47,994 nucleotides of DNA from UBA6186 sp050012295 (GCA_050012295.1 JBEKHL010000006.1:1-47994); one strand, 5' to 3'. Positions 35,373 through 44,755 are shown, numbered from the stretch's first letter. Made by a program: numbers and translations. Notes: a model not told the origin generated them from the letters alone.

Positions 35373-36254
35373 TTAGTTGCTGTGTTCTGATGCTTTGAGT
35401 TCATTTTCATAATATTTTTGCAATTTGATAAATCTATGGTCATTTTTAATGGTTGGATCATCTTCTAATTGATAATCCATAATATTTTTAGCTTCTTTGA
35501 AATTTTTTTCGTATATATATATACCAACCATTGCAAATGAACTGCATCTATTTAGCAAAGTATTAAAAGGATCTATAGAAAATGCTTTGTTATAATATAA
35601 ATGAACCTTATCATCTTTTCTTAATTCATATGCAACAGCAGCAAGAAATTGATATGTTTGGGCTTTTTGATCATTTAAAGTAAGAGCTTTTTGTAAATAT
35701 TTATAGGCATTATTCCAGTCTTTTGCATTATAAAAATTTATACCTAAAGCCAGATATCCTCCATACCAATTGGGAAAATCTTCAATCATTTCTTTGGCTA
35801 AATCTATAGCCTTGCTTTCTTTGCCGCAACCAATGTATGCACTATGAAGAAATAATTTATGATATCTAGTATCATATTTTGCATATTGCGTTGCTTTTTC
35901 TAGAATATTTATCACTTCATTATAATCACCTTTGTTTAAATACATACCACCAATTATCAACTGATAACTTCCATCACTAGAACAAATTTTTTCATAACCT
36001 TTCCAAGCGTCAATTATTTGCTCTATAGGCATTTCTTTTATTGCTAATTCAAAAGCTTTTTTTCTACAGAAGCTATCTCCAAGGTGAGGATAAAATACAT
36101 CAAAAATGTTAAACATTATTACTGGTTTTTCTTTTGCCATAGCTACACTAGCACTAGTAAGAAAAAAAAATATTATTATAAATATTAAATTCTCTACTAT
36201 CTTTAGTATATTTTTTATAAGAATTAAAAAGTATAAATAATAGTGAGTCATCAT
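35373..36254 (-). CDS. Exported TPR-like protein, copy 1 (possible immunity protein)
   Basis: This is a 293-residue protein with an N-terminal hydrophobic segment (ENLIFIIIFFFLTSASVAMA) that should act as signal peptide or anchor. TPR-like repeats follow (FPNWYGGYLALGINFYNAKD, YLQKALTLNDQKA). It is a clear paralogue of the 34163-34996 protein. Its ATG overlaps the stop of the 963-residue gene (ATGA), so the two are translationally coupled. An exported partner suggests that the large protein acts in the envelope. Confidence 0.75.
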   Translation of the reverse strand: MMTHYYLYFLILIKNILKIVENLIFIIIFFFLTSASVAMAKEKPVIMFNIFDVFYPHLGDSFCRKKAFELAIKEMPIEQIIDAWKGYEKICSSDGSYQLIIGGMYLNKGDYNEVINILEKATQYAKYDTRYHKLFLHSAYIGCGKESKAIDLAKEMIEDFPNWYGGYLALGINFYNAKDWNNAYKYLQKALTLNDQKAQTYQFLAAVAYELRKDDKVHLYYNKAFSIDPFNTLLNRCSSFAMVGIYIYEKNFKEAKNIMDYQLEDDPTIKNDHRFIKLQKYYENELKASEHSN

Positions 36255-39142
36255 ATAGCAGGTCTTGAAGTAGAATTATTCGTTGATTTTGGATTAGGTT
36301 CTTTATCAACAGTTATACTCCCACCTAAAATTGTACTAGTCCCAACTCCAACAGAAATAGTAGATGTACTATGTTGAGTTTGTTTGTTGAAGGAATATCC
36401 ACCACTTAATTGAAGACCAACTCCAGGACCAGCATAAGGAGTTGCTGTTACTTGATAACAATGATCTGGAGTACACCGTTTTTTAGAAATAAATTGTGCC
36501 TTTACTGTAGGACCTTGCAAAAATGATGTAATTCCACCATCAATGGTAAGTTGTTTTTCATTATTAATAATTTGTCCACCTGCTCGTAATGTTCCAGAAA
36601 ATGCATCTACATCTACCCTACTTGTTCCAACTGAAGATGTAACTTCCCCAGATGCTAGGTTTACACCAACAGATCCACCAATGGATCCATCTATATAAAC
36701 ATTATCTTTGCTTACGGAGTATCCAGAATGAGTGTTATCACAAATATAACCTCTAAACCCTGTTTCTATTTCAGGAGTACTTACTCTACCAAAATCTGCT
36801 ATATAGCATCTTGTTTTATCATGTAATGCTTCTGTAGCTAGCACATCAACGTTAGAGGATGGTTGTTCTCCTTCTTGTAAACTTTCTTTTGCTTTTTCTA
36901 AAGCTGACTTGGAGAATTGTCCAGTACCAAGGTCTCTATAATGATGCTTACCATTTTTATCTTTTTCTGTTCCAACAGTAAAAGTTTTAACACTGCCACC
37001 ACTTTGTAATGGTTGCCATTCAGAAGGAGTAAATTGATCTACCAATGATTTCCCAGCTAATTGTGCTTTATATAAATCTTGCTCAATAGCATCATTAGTT
37101 AACGTAACTTCGGCATAATTTTCTTTAAATCTTTGCCACCAATTTAAACATTTTTCATCAAAAGGACCCTTAATTTTTGGTTCTATCCAATATCCACCAG
37201 GTCTTCCACCGTTAGTTTGTTCTAAACCAGCAGTATCCAACGGTATTTCGAACACAGCTTGCTTAATTTCAGGTTTATTAACATTAGCTGATACATCAAA
37301 ATACGCAACAAAATTTTTCTCTACTTCTCTAAACTGCGTCATATTCATTTTATGAATACTCTTATGAACCGTTTCAATAGCTTGAGGTAAATCAAACTCT
37401 TGAGTTTTTGCAAGCAACACTAATTGTTCTGTTATTTTATTAATTAATTTAACTTTTTCTTCTTGCAGAGACATTTTTTGCCATAATTTCTCTTGCTCTT
37501 GCTGCTCTATTACTAATCCCTGTTTATCCAATTGTAGAGACTTTGGTTCCGCTAAAACTATTTTTGAACTAGAGAGTTGTCTTTCTGCCTCCATCTTGGA
37601 TTTAAACTCTTCGCCCATGGTTGTTCCAAGATAACCAGATGCGCTCTCTGTTGCTCCGGCCGCTAAATTTGGTATCAATTTACCACCATGAATAGCCGTT
37701 ACGGTGGTAACTTTAATTGCCCTTTCAGTTAAATCTTTAGCTAAGCCATCCATGGTTGTCCCGCTCGCCCCCGCTAAACCAGCACCTAATATAGCTGCAG
37801 GATCTAATTTACCTTTACCATGCACAATAGTATTTGCTCCAGTACTTACAACTGAACGTAAAACACCGCGTTCTGCTTCTGCAATTCTTTTTGCGCTACC
37901 AGCAAGTTCACCAGAAACTGGCACTTTAGACATAATACCACCAGTTATTCCACCTATCGCGGCTGACTTAAGAATATCACTAAGTTTACCACCAGTTATA
38001 GCCGTTTGAGTTGCACCACCAATTGCTGCTGAAGTTATTGCTGTAGCCGCACCAGCCGACACGCCCAATACCCCACAAGCAGCAGGTCCAACAAAACAAC
38101 CAGCCGCAATTCCTACTGCCTGTTTTAGAGTGTTGCCAAATGCCTTATTATAAGCATCTCGTTTAGCTTGAGCTATTGCCGTATTAATATTACTCATTTC
38201 CTGTTGTTGTACTGCATCCAATTGTTCATTGATTCTTTTAATCTCAGCTTCCCCTGATTCTTCTATCTGCTTAATTTTTGACTGTAATTCCGCAATATAA
38301 ACTTGACGCGCTTGGTTGGCCTGTGCTCTATCTTTTCCTTCTAATTCTTTAGCAAAGACATTCATATTTTTATTTACAGCAGCGGTTACAAAATCAATAA
38401 CCTTTTTCAGTTGAAAAACTTCACAGAATTCCTTCTGTTCATAAGAGGATTTAGAAATCATTGAATATGCAGTTACTATGGCTATCTTGTCTTGCACATC
38501 AATCCACGTCATATAGGGAATTGCTCTAACGATACAATCTATCCTAAATGCAAATTTACTATTATCAAACCTGGTGCCCAAAGATAAATCATCATACAAC
38601 TTATGTACCTCTGTATTTTTTGGTACCAATGAGCCTAATAGTATAGAAAATGAATAATATAGTTTTAAAAATTCAAAATCTATCACTAAAAATTGAGGAA
38701 CTATCCCTTGCTGTAACAATAATTTTGTATCAGCCAAAACTTTTAATGCTCGTTGTCTTGTAACATCGCCCTCTAAGTAAGATAGATAATAGGCCAGAGA
38801 CACATAGGCAATTTTATGCTTTAAATTTTCACTAATATTTCCAAGCTCTAAAGCCTTATATAATTCATTGAAGCAATCTGAATTGAATCTTGAATATTTT
38901 GTATTACTTAAGTCTAATTCGGCACCTATTCGTAACAACCTAAGTTGTTGTGCGTCTATCGCAAGATTTGAAGGCAATTTTGCTATACCATCCATGCATT
39001 CCTGTTGTTCAGAAAAAATTATCTTTTTAAATTCTTCCTTGATTACAGCTTCTTGTTGCCCAACTTGTAGCGCATATCTTTGGGATCCTTGCTGCAAAAA
39101 GCTATCTATTTTCTGTGTAACTTCTTCAATTGTCAAAGGCAT
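36251..39142 (-). CDS. Large Gly/Ala-rich protein, polymorphic-toxin-like
   Basis: This is a 963-residue protein without a signal peptide. Residues 1-270 are helical and 280-330 coiled coil. Residues about 345-520 are a Gly/Ala-rich hydrophobic region (SAGAATAITSAAIGGATQT, then LSDILKSAAIGGITGGI) resembling the DUF637-type pretoxin segment of CdiA-like and other polymorphic toxins. A middle region follows (NGGRPGGYWIEP, HHYRDLGTGQFS). The last 170 or so residues are Gly-rich beta structure ending in the module duplicated at 34993. GGAG precedes the ATG. It is followed by coupled TPR genes and preceded by the 287-residue gene. The export route is unknown. Confidence 0.7.
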   Translation of the reverse strand: MPLTIEEVTQKIDSFLQQGSQRYALQVGQQEAVIKEEFKKIIFSEQQECMDGIAKLPSNLAIDAQQLRLLRIGAELDLSNTKYSRFNSDCFNELYKALELGNISENLKHKIAYVSLAYYLSYLEGDVTRQRALKVLADTKLLLQQGIVPQFLVIDFEFLKLYYSFSILLGSLVPKNTEVHKLYDDLSLGTRFDNSKFAFRIDCIVRAIPYMTWIDVQDKIAIVTAYSMISKSSYEQKEFCEVFQLKKVIDFVTAAVNKNMNVFAKELEGKDRAQANQARQVYIAELQSKIKQIEESGEAEIKRINEQLDAVQQQEMSNINTAIAQAKRDAYNKAFGNTLKQAVGIAAGCFVGPAACGVLGVSAGAATAITSAAIGGATQTAITGGKLSDILKSAAIGGITGGIMSKVPVSGELAGSAKRIAEAERGVLRSVVSTGANTIVHGKGKLDPAAILGAGLAGASGTTMDGLAKDLTERAIKVTTVTAIHGGKLIPNLAAGATESASGYLGTTMGEEFKSKMEAERQLSSSKIVLAEPKSLQLDKQGLVIEQQEQEKLWQKMSLQEEKVKLINKITEQLVLLAKTQEFDLPQAIETVHKSIHKMNMTQFREVEKNFVAYFDVSANVNKPEIKQAVFEIPLDTAGLEQTNGGRPGGYWIEPKIKGPFDEKCLNWWQRFKENYAEVTLTNDAIEQDLYKAQLAGKSLVDQFTPSEWQPLQSGGSVKTFTVGTEKDKNGKHHYRDLGTGQFSKSALEKAKESLQEGEQPSSNVDVLATEALHDKTRCYIADFGRVSTPEIETGFRGYICDNTHSGYSVSKDNVYIDGSIGGSVGVNLASGEVTSSVGTSRVDVDAFSGTLRAGGQIINNEKQLTIDGGITSFLQGPTVKAQFISKKRCTPDHCYQVTATPYAGPGVGLQLSGGYSFNKQTQHSTSTISVGVGTSTILGGSITVDKEPNPKSTNNSTSRPAI

Positions 39143-39170
39143 AAATCATCTCCAAAACAGTAATTAATCT

Positions 39171-40034
39171 TCAATAAGGTCTTGGTCTTTTTAGCGAAGT
39201 GCTTGCTACCTGTGTCGGTTGAGTACCACCATGTAATTCGCCAAAGACGATGCCATGATCATTACGTAAAATTGCAGCATTGATTAACGGTTGATGAAGT
39301 TGCGTTTTCTCCCTCACTTTTCCTAAAAACGCATTTTCACCTTCAATTTGAATAAAAGCTAACATTATTCGTTTTACTTTTTCAAAATTCTGCCCAGCTA
39401 TCGCATCATTTATATTTATCCATACGTTTGCTGACAATTCTATTTTTGAGGTATTTATACTTTGATGGTTATGCTCGCTCAATATACGGAGTACCTCAAT
39501 ACTAATAATATTAGATTGAATATATGATAAATAGGCTTCATTTAATGGATTTAATTCTATAAAAAAATTATAATCTTCAGTTTGCTGAGCCGACAATATG
39601 AGAGCAAGCTCTTTAGTTTGGCCAGTGCTACATTCTTCATACGCAAAAATTGGGTTAAGTATTCTTTCCTCTTTTCCACCAGCTGCATCAGCAATATTGT
39701 CTTTTTCTGCACGATGGATTTCTGCTCTTAAAACATTAATTTGGGTAGCCATGATTTCTCGAATATTAGCTGCATTATTTGCTTTTTGAGCCATAACACG
39801 ATTTTTCGATTCATTGATAAGTCGTTGTTTTTCAGCATCTAAACGGGTGTTTTCTCTTTTTCTAGCTCCAGTAACATCATTAACAAGACCTTTAATTGGT
39901 TCTTGAACTGGCTTGGTTACCTGATCTGCAACTCTGGCTGTTTCTCTTATAATTTTGGCTGCTGTATGCCCAACTATAGGCACCGCCTTAACAACTTCAC
40001 GAAATGGTTTAGTAATTTCTTTCAACAATGGCAT
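39171..40034 (-). CDS. Unknown protein, first gene of the toxin-like operon
   Basis: This is a 287-residue protein starting MPLLKEITKPFREVVKAVPIVG, with AGGAG 7 bases upstream. Residues 1-50 are amphipathic and hydrophobic-basic, and about 55-110 form a charged coiled coil (RLDAEKQRLINESKNR). The rest is helical, with a hydrophilic tail ending SLKRPRPY. It has no family I recognise. Only 28 bases separate it from the 963-residue gene, so they are cotranscribed. It could be a chaperone, adaptor or delivery partner. The short basic end resembles that of the OTU-like protein. Confidence 0.6.
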   Translation of the reverse strand: MPLLKEITKPFREVVKAVPIVGHTAAKIIRETARVADQVTKPVQEPIKGLVNDVTGARKRENTRLDAEKQRLINESKNRVMAQKANNAANIREIMATQINVLRAEIHRAEKDNIADAAGGKEERILNPIFAYEECSTGQTKELALILSAQQTEDYNFFIELNPLNEAYLSYIQSNIISIEVLRILSEHNHQSINTSKIELSANVWININDAIAGQNFEKVKRIMLAFIQIEGENAFLGKVREKTQLHQPLINAAILRNDHGIVFGELHGGTQPTQVASTSLKRPRPY

Positions 40035-40170
40035 AACAATCTCCTATCAACTTTAACTGCATCATCTACGAAACAGTTAAACTTTTCTATCCTAAAAAAT
40101 GCTCAATAATTTAATTAGAAATAATTGGGTATACTAAAACAAATTTATACGATACATGTCAATAGATAAT

Positions 40171-41796
40171 TTAAAAAATGTCAACGTGGCTGCTAATTAA
40201 TTTCGAAAATTGTTGTTCGCTCCAAACAGAAAACCCAAAATGTTCTTTAGTTAATTCTGTGATTAAAAATATTAAATCATTTTTGGTATATAAAATATAT
40301 TGATTTACGTTAATATGTTTTATAATTAACTTTATAATTTCTAAATTATTTAAATTACCCAACAATGCTGGTTTAATTTGCAAAAACTCTAATAAAAAAT
40401 TTTTATAATTTATCTCTATTTTTAGTAAATTTAAGTAATATGGAATAGCCCTAATTAACAAGATATCTTCGTGAATTTGATCTACTGTAAATTTAAAATT
40501 TTCTAATAATTTAATATATAAGTCTAAATTATCTTTATTTTCATTACGCTCAATATTATCTATTTTAATTCGCTCTGGAATTATTAACTGATACCTAGAT
40601 AACAAGTTAATTTGCTGTAATTTTTTCTCCAATAGCCATTTTAATGCTGCCGGCACACAAAGAAAAATTATCTCTAATGACTCACGCTCAAAAATTATAT
40701 ATCGATTATTAAACATAGAAAATAATTTTATATTAGCTTGTGTAATATTATGATCTATAAATTCTGCACTTGCTAATTTTTTAGACTCTATAACCATGTT
40801 TTCAGATATATCACAAGCAATATTATCAGAATATAGCAAATTATTGATACTAGATTTCCCAGTTAAAACCTCTAAAATATTCTCGTAAACAAAAGAATAA
40901 ATTATTTTTGGTTCCCTAAATCTTACTTCTTGTTTAGTTGGATGAACATTAACATCCACTAATATTGGATCTAATTTAATATATAAACAATATGCTTGTG
41001 GTAAAGATAATTTTTGCGTAACTTGTCTTATAGCACCACTTAATAATTTATCTTTTACCATGCGGTCATTAATATAAAAATATTGCACACTACAACCTGC
41101 CATATTAACAGAGCTAGATATCCAGCCAGACAATTCCAGGCCATTTTGAACGACACTAAAAAACGTAGCATTGTCTACAAATTTTTTCCCACAAAGTTTA
41201 GTTAATCTTTTTTCTTTTTGAACAATATCTTCTGCACAGCTTGGTAGGTTTTTAATTAATTTATTATTATGATATAATGTAAACCCCACAGAAAAATTAC
41301 TTAGAACAATGCGTTTAAAAATTTCTTGCGTATAATTAAATTCTGTTTTGCTAGAACGTAAAAATTTGTGCCTAGCCGGGGTATTATAAAATAAATCCTT
41401 TACTTCAATTGTAGTACCGTTAGCACCCTGTTGGTCTTGCTGTTTAGAAACAATCGTAGTTTTAGCAACAGAAGCTATGCTCGCTAATGCTTCCCCTCTA
41501 AAACCTAATGAATTTATATTAGCTAATTCGCTAGCGGCAGTTATTTTACTAGTTGCATGTTGTAAAAATACTAACGGTAAATCTTCCGGATGAATACCAT
41601 GACCATTATCCACTACTTTAATACTAGATATTCCGCCATGCTCTAAATAAATTCTAATTACTGTACTATTAGCGTCTATGCTATTTTCTACCAATTCTTT
41701 TAAAATAGAAGCCGGTCTCTCTACCACTTCTCCAGCAGCAATTTGATTTACCACAAATTCTGGTAAAACTTTAATTCTATTAATATATTTGTTCAT
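40171..41796 (-). CDS. mutL: DNA mismatch repair protein MutL
   Basis: MutL couples mismatch recognition to strand removal. It has 541 residues (E. coli 615). The GHKL ATPase motifs are intact: IAAGEVVERPASILKELVENSIDAN, VVDNGHGI, SLGFRGEALASIASV and GANGTTIEVKDLFYNTPARHKFL. The C-terminal dimerisation domain is short and lacks an obvious endonuclease motif, as usual for gammaproteobacteria. Its ATG follows a TATACT repeat copy and has no Shine-Dalgarno; amiB ends 18 bases upstream. Confidence 0.95.
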   Translation of the reverse strand: MNKYINRIKVLPEFVVNQIAAGEVVERPASILKELVENSIDANSTVIRIYLEHGGISSIKVVDNGHGIHPEDLPLVFLQHATSKITAASELANINSLGFRGEALASIASVAKTTIVSKQQDQQGANGTTIEVKDLFYNTPARHKFLRSSKTEFNYTQEIFKRIVLSNFSVGFTLYHNNKLIKNLPSCAEDIVQKEKRLTKLCGKKFVDNATFFSVVQNGLELSGWISSSVNMAGCSVQYFYINDRMVKDKLLSGAIRQVTQKLSLPQAYCLYIKLDPILVDVNVHPTKQEVRFREPKIIYSFVYENILEVLTGKSSINNLLYSDNIACDISENMVIESKKLASAEFIDHNITQANIKLFSMFNNRYIIFERESLEIIFLCVPAALKWLLEKKLQQINLLSRYQLIIPERIKIDNIERNENKDNLDLYIKLLENFKFTVDQIHEDILLIRAIPYYLNLLKIEINYKNFLLEFLQIKPALLGNLNNLEIIKLIIKHINVNQYILYTKNDLIFLITELTKEHFGFSVWSEQQFSKLISSHVDIF

Positions 41797-41810
41797 GTGT
41801 GTTCAGTATA
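41791..41810 (-). repeat. TATACT repeat family, partial copy at the mutL start codon
   Basis: On the minus strand this reads tatactgaacacacatgaac, in which the ATG is the mutL start. It matches the first 20 bases of the 42992-43029 copy at all but one position (tatactaaacacacatgaat), apart from the last base. It fills most of the amiB-mutL gap. Confidence 0.5.
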
Positions 41811-41814
41811 TAGC

Positions 41815-43047
41815 CTATTTTTTTTGCTTAGTTAAAAAATACTGATCTATACCATTAAGTATACTTTTAACAATTTTTTGTTGATAACTTTTATTTTTAA
41901 GCTTTAATTCTGTACTTGGATTAGATATAAATCCTGCTTCTACTAATACAGATGGCACATCAGGAGCCTTAAGTACAGCAAATCCAGCATGCTCAACACT
42001 GTTTTTATGTAATGGTACTGTTTTTTGCATAGAAAATAAAATACTTTTAGCAACGTTTAGACTTGCATGATAATTAGCTGTTTGAGATAAATCTAACAAT
42101 ACCGACGCTAGTGCTTCGTTTTTACGATCGACTCTAACACCACCTAACATATCAGAACGATTTTCTGACTCCGCCAACCACCTGGCCGCAGCACTAGATG
42201 CTCCTTTTTCTGATAATACAAATACCGATGCTCCATCTGCCTTTGAGTTAGAAACTGCATCAGCATGAATAGAAATAAACAAATCAGCCTTATATTTTCT
42301 AGCCTTTAACCTTCTATCTCGCAAACTAACGTAATAATCACCGTTTCTAATTAAGAAAGCTTTTTTATCTTTTGTACTATTAATAACCTCTTGAAGAGCT
42401 TTAGCAAGTTCTAAAACTACTGCTTTTTCTTCGGTGCCATAAGGTCCTATAGCTCCTGGATCTTCTCCTCCATGCCCGGCATCGATTGCAATAATTAATT
42501 TCTTCGGTAAAACTGTTATAGGTTCTATTATGCCACTAGATTTATAAGTGTTAAGTTTTTCTTTTTTATCTATATCTAAATCAAACAAAGCTAATATTTC
42601 TTGCTTTTCTTTAGACTCTAAATCTAAAATTAATCTATGCCCATAACGTTCATTAGGTTTTAAAATAAAACTATTAATAACAACTGATTTTTCTAATTCA
42701 AATACCACCCGCACTGCATTTGGTTGAATTCCAGTACGTATTTGTTTAATCGCAGCAAGTTTAGGAGCTTTTTGTAAATCAGTTACTAGTTTTGTATTTA
42801 ATTTTGCATTATTAAAATCAACAGCTATTCTGATAGGATTAGTTAAACTATAAATTTTATAATTTACTGGACTGCTTAGATCAAAAACTATTCTAATACT
42901 GTCTGGTGCAGGCCAAATTCTAACGCTATGAATATTAACTACCGAATCAGCCAAACAAAAACTATAAAGATTAATAATTAAAATAATAAAATATACTAAA
43001 CACACATGAATTTTCGGTATTCTAAAATTTACAAAAATATTTTTCAT
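41815..43047 (-). CDS. amiB: N-acetylmuramoyl-L-alanine amidase (AmiB/AmiC type)
   Basis: This is a periplasmic zinc amidase that splits septal peptidoglycan, 410 residues. A signal peptide spans about residues 1-34, then an AMIN localisation domain (SVRIWPAPDSIRIVFDLSS), then the Amidase_3 domain with zinc ligands in DAGHGGEDPG, the Glu of TEEKAVV and His of FISIHADA, and the catalytic Glu of VEAGFISN. There is no LysM. It lies in the normal tsaE-amiB-mutL order. Residues 7-19 (NFRIPKIHVCLVY) are encoded by a copy of the dispersed TATACT repeat, which has thus become part of the signal peptide. Confidence 0.95.
   Translation of the reverse strand: MKNIFVNFRIPKIHVCLVYFIILIINLYSFCLADSVVNIHSVRIWPAPDSIRIVFDLSSPVNYKIYSLTNPIRIAVDFNNAKLNTKLVTDLQKAPKLAAIKQIRTGIQPNAVRVVFELEKSVVINSFILKPNERYGHRLILDLESKEKQEILALFDLDIDKKEKLNTYKSSGIIEPITVLPKKLIIAIDAGHGGEDPGAIGPYGTEEKAVVLELAKALQEVINSTKDKKAFLIRNGDYYVSLRDRRLKARKYKADLFISIHADAVSNSKADGASVFVLSEKGASSAAARWLAESENRSDMLGGVRVDRKNEALASVLLDLSQTANYHASLNVAKSILFSMQKTVPLHKNSVEHAGFAVLKAPDVPSVLVEAGFISNPSTELKLKNKSYQQKIVKSILNGIDQYFLTKQKK
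42992..43029 (+). repeat. TATACT repeat family, copy inside the amiB signal peptide
   Basis: This is 38 bases, starting TATACTAAACACACATGAAT and continuing through TTTTCGGTATTCTAAAATT. It is nearly identical to the left arm of the minC-minD element at 14698. It lies wholly within amiB codons 7-19, antisense in orientation, and keeps the frame open. Confidence 0.8.
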
Positions 43048-43049
43048 AA

Positions 43050-43490
43050 TTACAGTTTAGATATACAAATTCGTCTAGAATAATCATTAATTATAGAAAG
43101 CTGTATAATAAAATCTGGATCGGGAATATGCCCTATCCCCTTATCTGGCCACTCAAAACAACAAATAGCTGCAGCTTGTAAATAATCTCTAATACCTATT
43201 AATTCCAACTCCATTGGCTGCTCTAGCCTATATAAATCAAAATGATAAATTGGTATTGCCTCCATATAAGATTCGACTATAGTATAGGTTGGGCTTTTTA
43301 CTGGTCCTGTAAACCCAAAGCTAGCAACTAAACCTCGCATAAAAGTAGTTTTACCAGTTCCTAAATCTCCAACTAAATAAATAACAATAGGCTGATCACC
43401 AATATTAGTTAGCAAGGCATTTTTAACAAATAAATCTGCTGTTTGTAAAGTTTGCTCAACACTACCAGCATGTATATCATAAATAATCAT
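43050..43490 (-). CDS. tsaE: tRNA threonylcarbamoyladenosine biosynthesis ATPase TsaE
   Basis: TsaE is the ATPase of the complex that makes t6A37 in tRNA. It has 146 residues from ATG 43490 (MIIYDIHAGSVEQTLQTADL); an in-frame start at 43529 adds residues without family support. The P loop is GDLGTGKTT, followed by VKSPTYTIVESY, YHFDLYRLEQP and the family Trp in FEWPDKG. It overlaps the upstream glycosyltransferase by 14 bases and ends 2 bases before amiB. Confidence 0.94.
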   Translation of the reverse strand: MIIYDIHAGSVEQTLQTADLFVKNALLTNIGDQPIVIYLVGDLGTGKTTFMRGLVASFGFTGPVKSPTYTIVESYMEAIPIYHFDLYRLEQPMELELIGIRDYLQAAAICCFEWPDKGIGHIPDPDFIIQLSIINDYSRRICISKL

Positions 43491-44634
43491 AAACTGCTTG
43501 TAAGCTATGCTTTGGATCATGAGTTGCAATTAAATATTGTGCTGCTTTTTTAGCATTGGCATGATAATTAGCATATTGCTCTTTAATTTTTAAAATAGCC
43601 AAGCTAACAGATGTAATGGTCGGCTGTTGTAAGACTATACCTGCATCAAAACGCTTAGTGATATCCCCCATCCAAGTATTATCTACAGTAATAACCGGAC
43701 AACCAGCATAAAATGCATCTAATGTTACCCCACTAAATTTATCGGAATATTTTACCTGTTCATAAACCAACAAACAAATTGCACCAAAAAATAATTCTTG
43801 GTATTGTTGATCTGTTAAAGCATTTCTATAAAGCCTAATTTTATGATTTAAATTAGCAATTTTTTGTAATTTATTTAAAGATCCTAAGGTTTTTGCATCA
43901 TAACGATTAGAACTTGGTGCAGAAATTTGCAAAACAAATGGTAAGTATGCATATTTATCTTGCATAGCAAGCACCGTATCTACCACTAAAGAAAATCCTT
44001 TATCCGATCTAGCCACCCCAGCGTATAAAATTTTATTAAAACTACACTGCAATTTTTCAATAGTTTTTTTAGGAGAAAAACTAGGACAAGGAATGTGTTT
44101 AACATTAGTAAAACCACAATCAATAAAGATATTTGCTAAATTAACTGTTGTTGCTAAAATTTTAAAACTTTTTTTAGAATCAGTAGTTATTTGGGTTAAT
44201 TTTTGTATTTTATTAGTAGTTTTATTGAACTGATGAAAATGAAAAAACGCTAATTGTTTATTCAAGTTATTATTAGTACTATTACGATTAAAAATTTTAA
44301 AACATTTACTTAAAAAATCACATAACACTAAATCTATTAAACCACTAGTGCAAACATAAAAAGTCTGATTGTTTTTTAAAAACTTATAATACAAAAAAAA
44401 TTTTTGGATCTGTCTTATTGCTCTTATAAAATATTTGTGAATTATTACTGCATGTTTATTAATATTTAATAATTTACTAATAATATCTTTGTTACTAGCT
44501 GTCTTACCTAACCATATATGTATATCAAAATTAAAACTTTTATTTGCGCTTACTAAACTTGCCACATACCCATACTCGTGCCCAGACAAACCTGTTAAAG
44601 TTGGTTCTATTAGATGTAAATTTCGGTTAAGCAC
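43477..44634 (-). CDS. Glycosyltransferase, GT-B fold (family 4-like)
   Basis: This is a 385-residue enzyme. The C-terminal nucleotide-sugar domain is recognisable: LYAGVARSDKGFSLVVDT, KIRLYRNALTDQQY, then KFSGVTLDAFYAGCPVITVDN and GDITKRFDAGIVL. The N-terminal acceptor domain starts NLHLIEPTLTGLSGHEYGY. The acceptor is unknown; hldE is divergent on the other side, so lipopolysaccharide or another surface glycan is plausible. It is not a usual member of the tsaE-amiB-mutL operon. Confidence 0.8.
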   Translation of the reverse strand: MLNRNLHLIEPTLTGLSGHEYGYVASLVSANKSFNFDIHIWLGKTASNKDIISKLLNINKHAVIIHKYFIRAIRQIQKFFLYYKFLKNNQTFYVCTSGLIDLVLCDFLSKCFKIFNRNSTNNNLNKQLAFFHFHQFNKTTNKIQKLTQITTDSKKSFKILATTVNLANIFIDCGFTNVKHIPCPSFSPKKTIEKLQCSFNKILYAGVARSDKGFSLVVDTVLAMQDKYAYLPFVLQISAPSSNRYDAKTLGSLNKLQKIANLNHKIRLYRNALTDQQYQELFFGAICLLVYEQVKYSDKFSGVTLDAFYAGCPVITVDNTWMGDITKRFDAGIVLQQPTITSVSLAILKIKEQYANYHANAKKAAQYLIATHDPKHSLQAVYDYL

Positions 44635-44713
44635 AAATTTCTCACTTTAATTATTTTAAATTATAAGGATATAATGCATACTTATTATAGGCAACATGAA
44701 CAAAATTAAGTTA

Positions 44714-44755
44714 TATACTAATCACACACATGAGTTTTAAATATTCTAAAAAATT
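44714..44755 (+). repeat. TATACT repeat family, copy directly before hldE
   Basis: TATACTAATCACACACATGA is followed by gttttaaatattctaaaaaatt, matching the 42992 copy with small insertions. The last base abuts the hldE ATG. TATACT could serve as a -10 box for hldE. Confidence 0.55.

Noticed and set aside
36251..39142. CdiA/FhaB-type two-partner secretion exoprotein
   Set aside because: There is no signal peptide, TPS domain, haemagglutinin repeat or adjacent CdiB/FhaC-type transporter; only the Gly/Ala-rich pretoxin-like region is similar.
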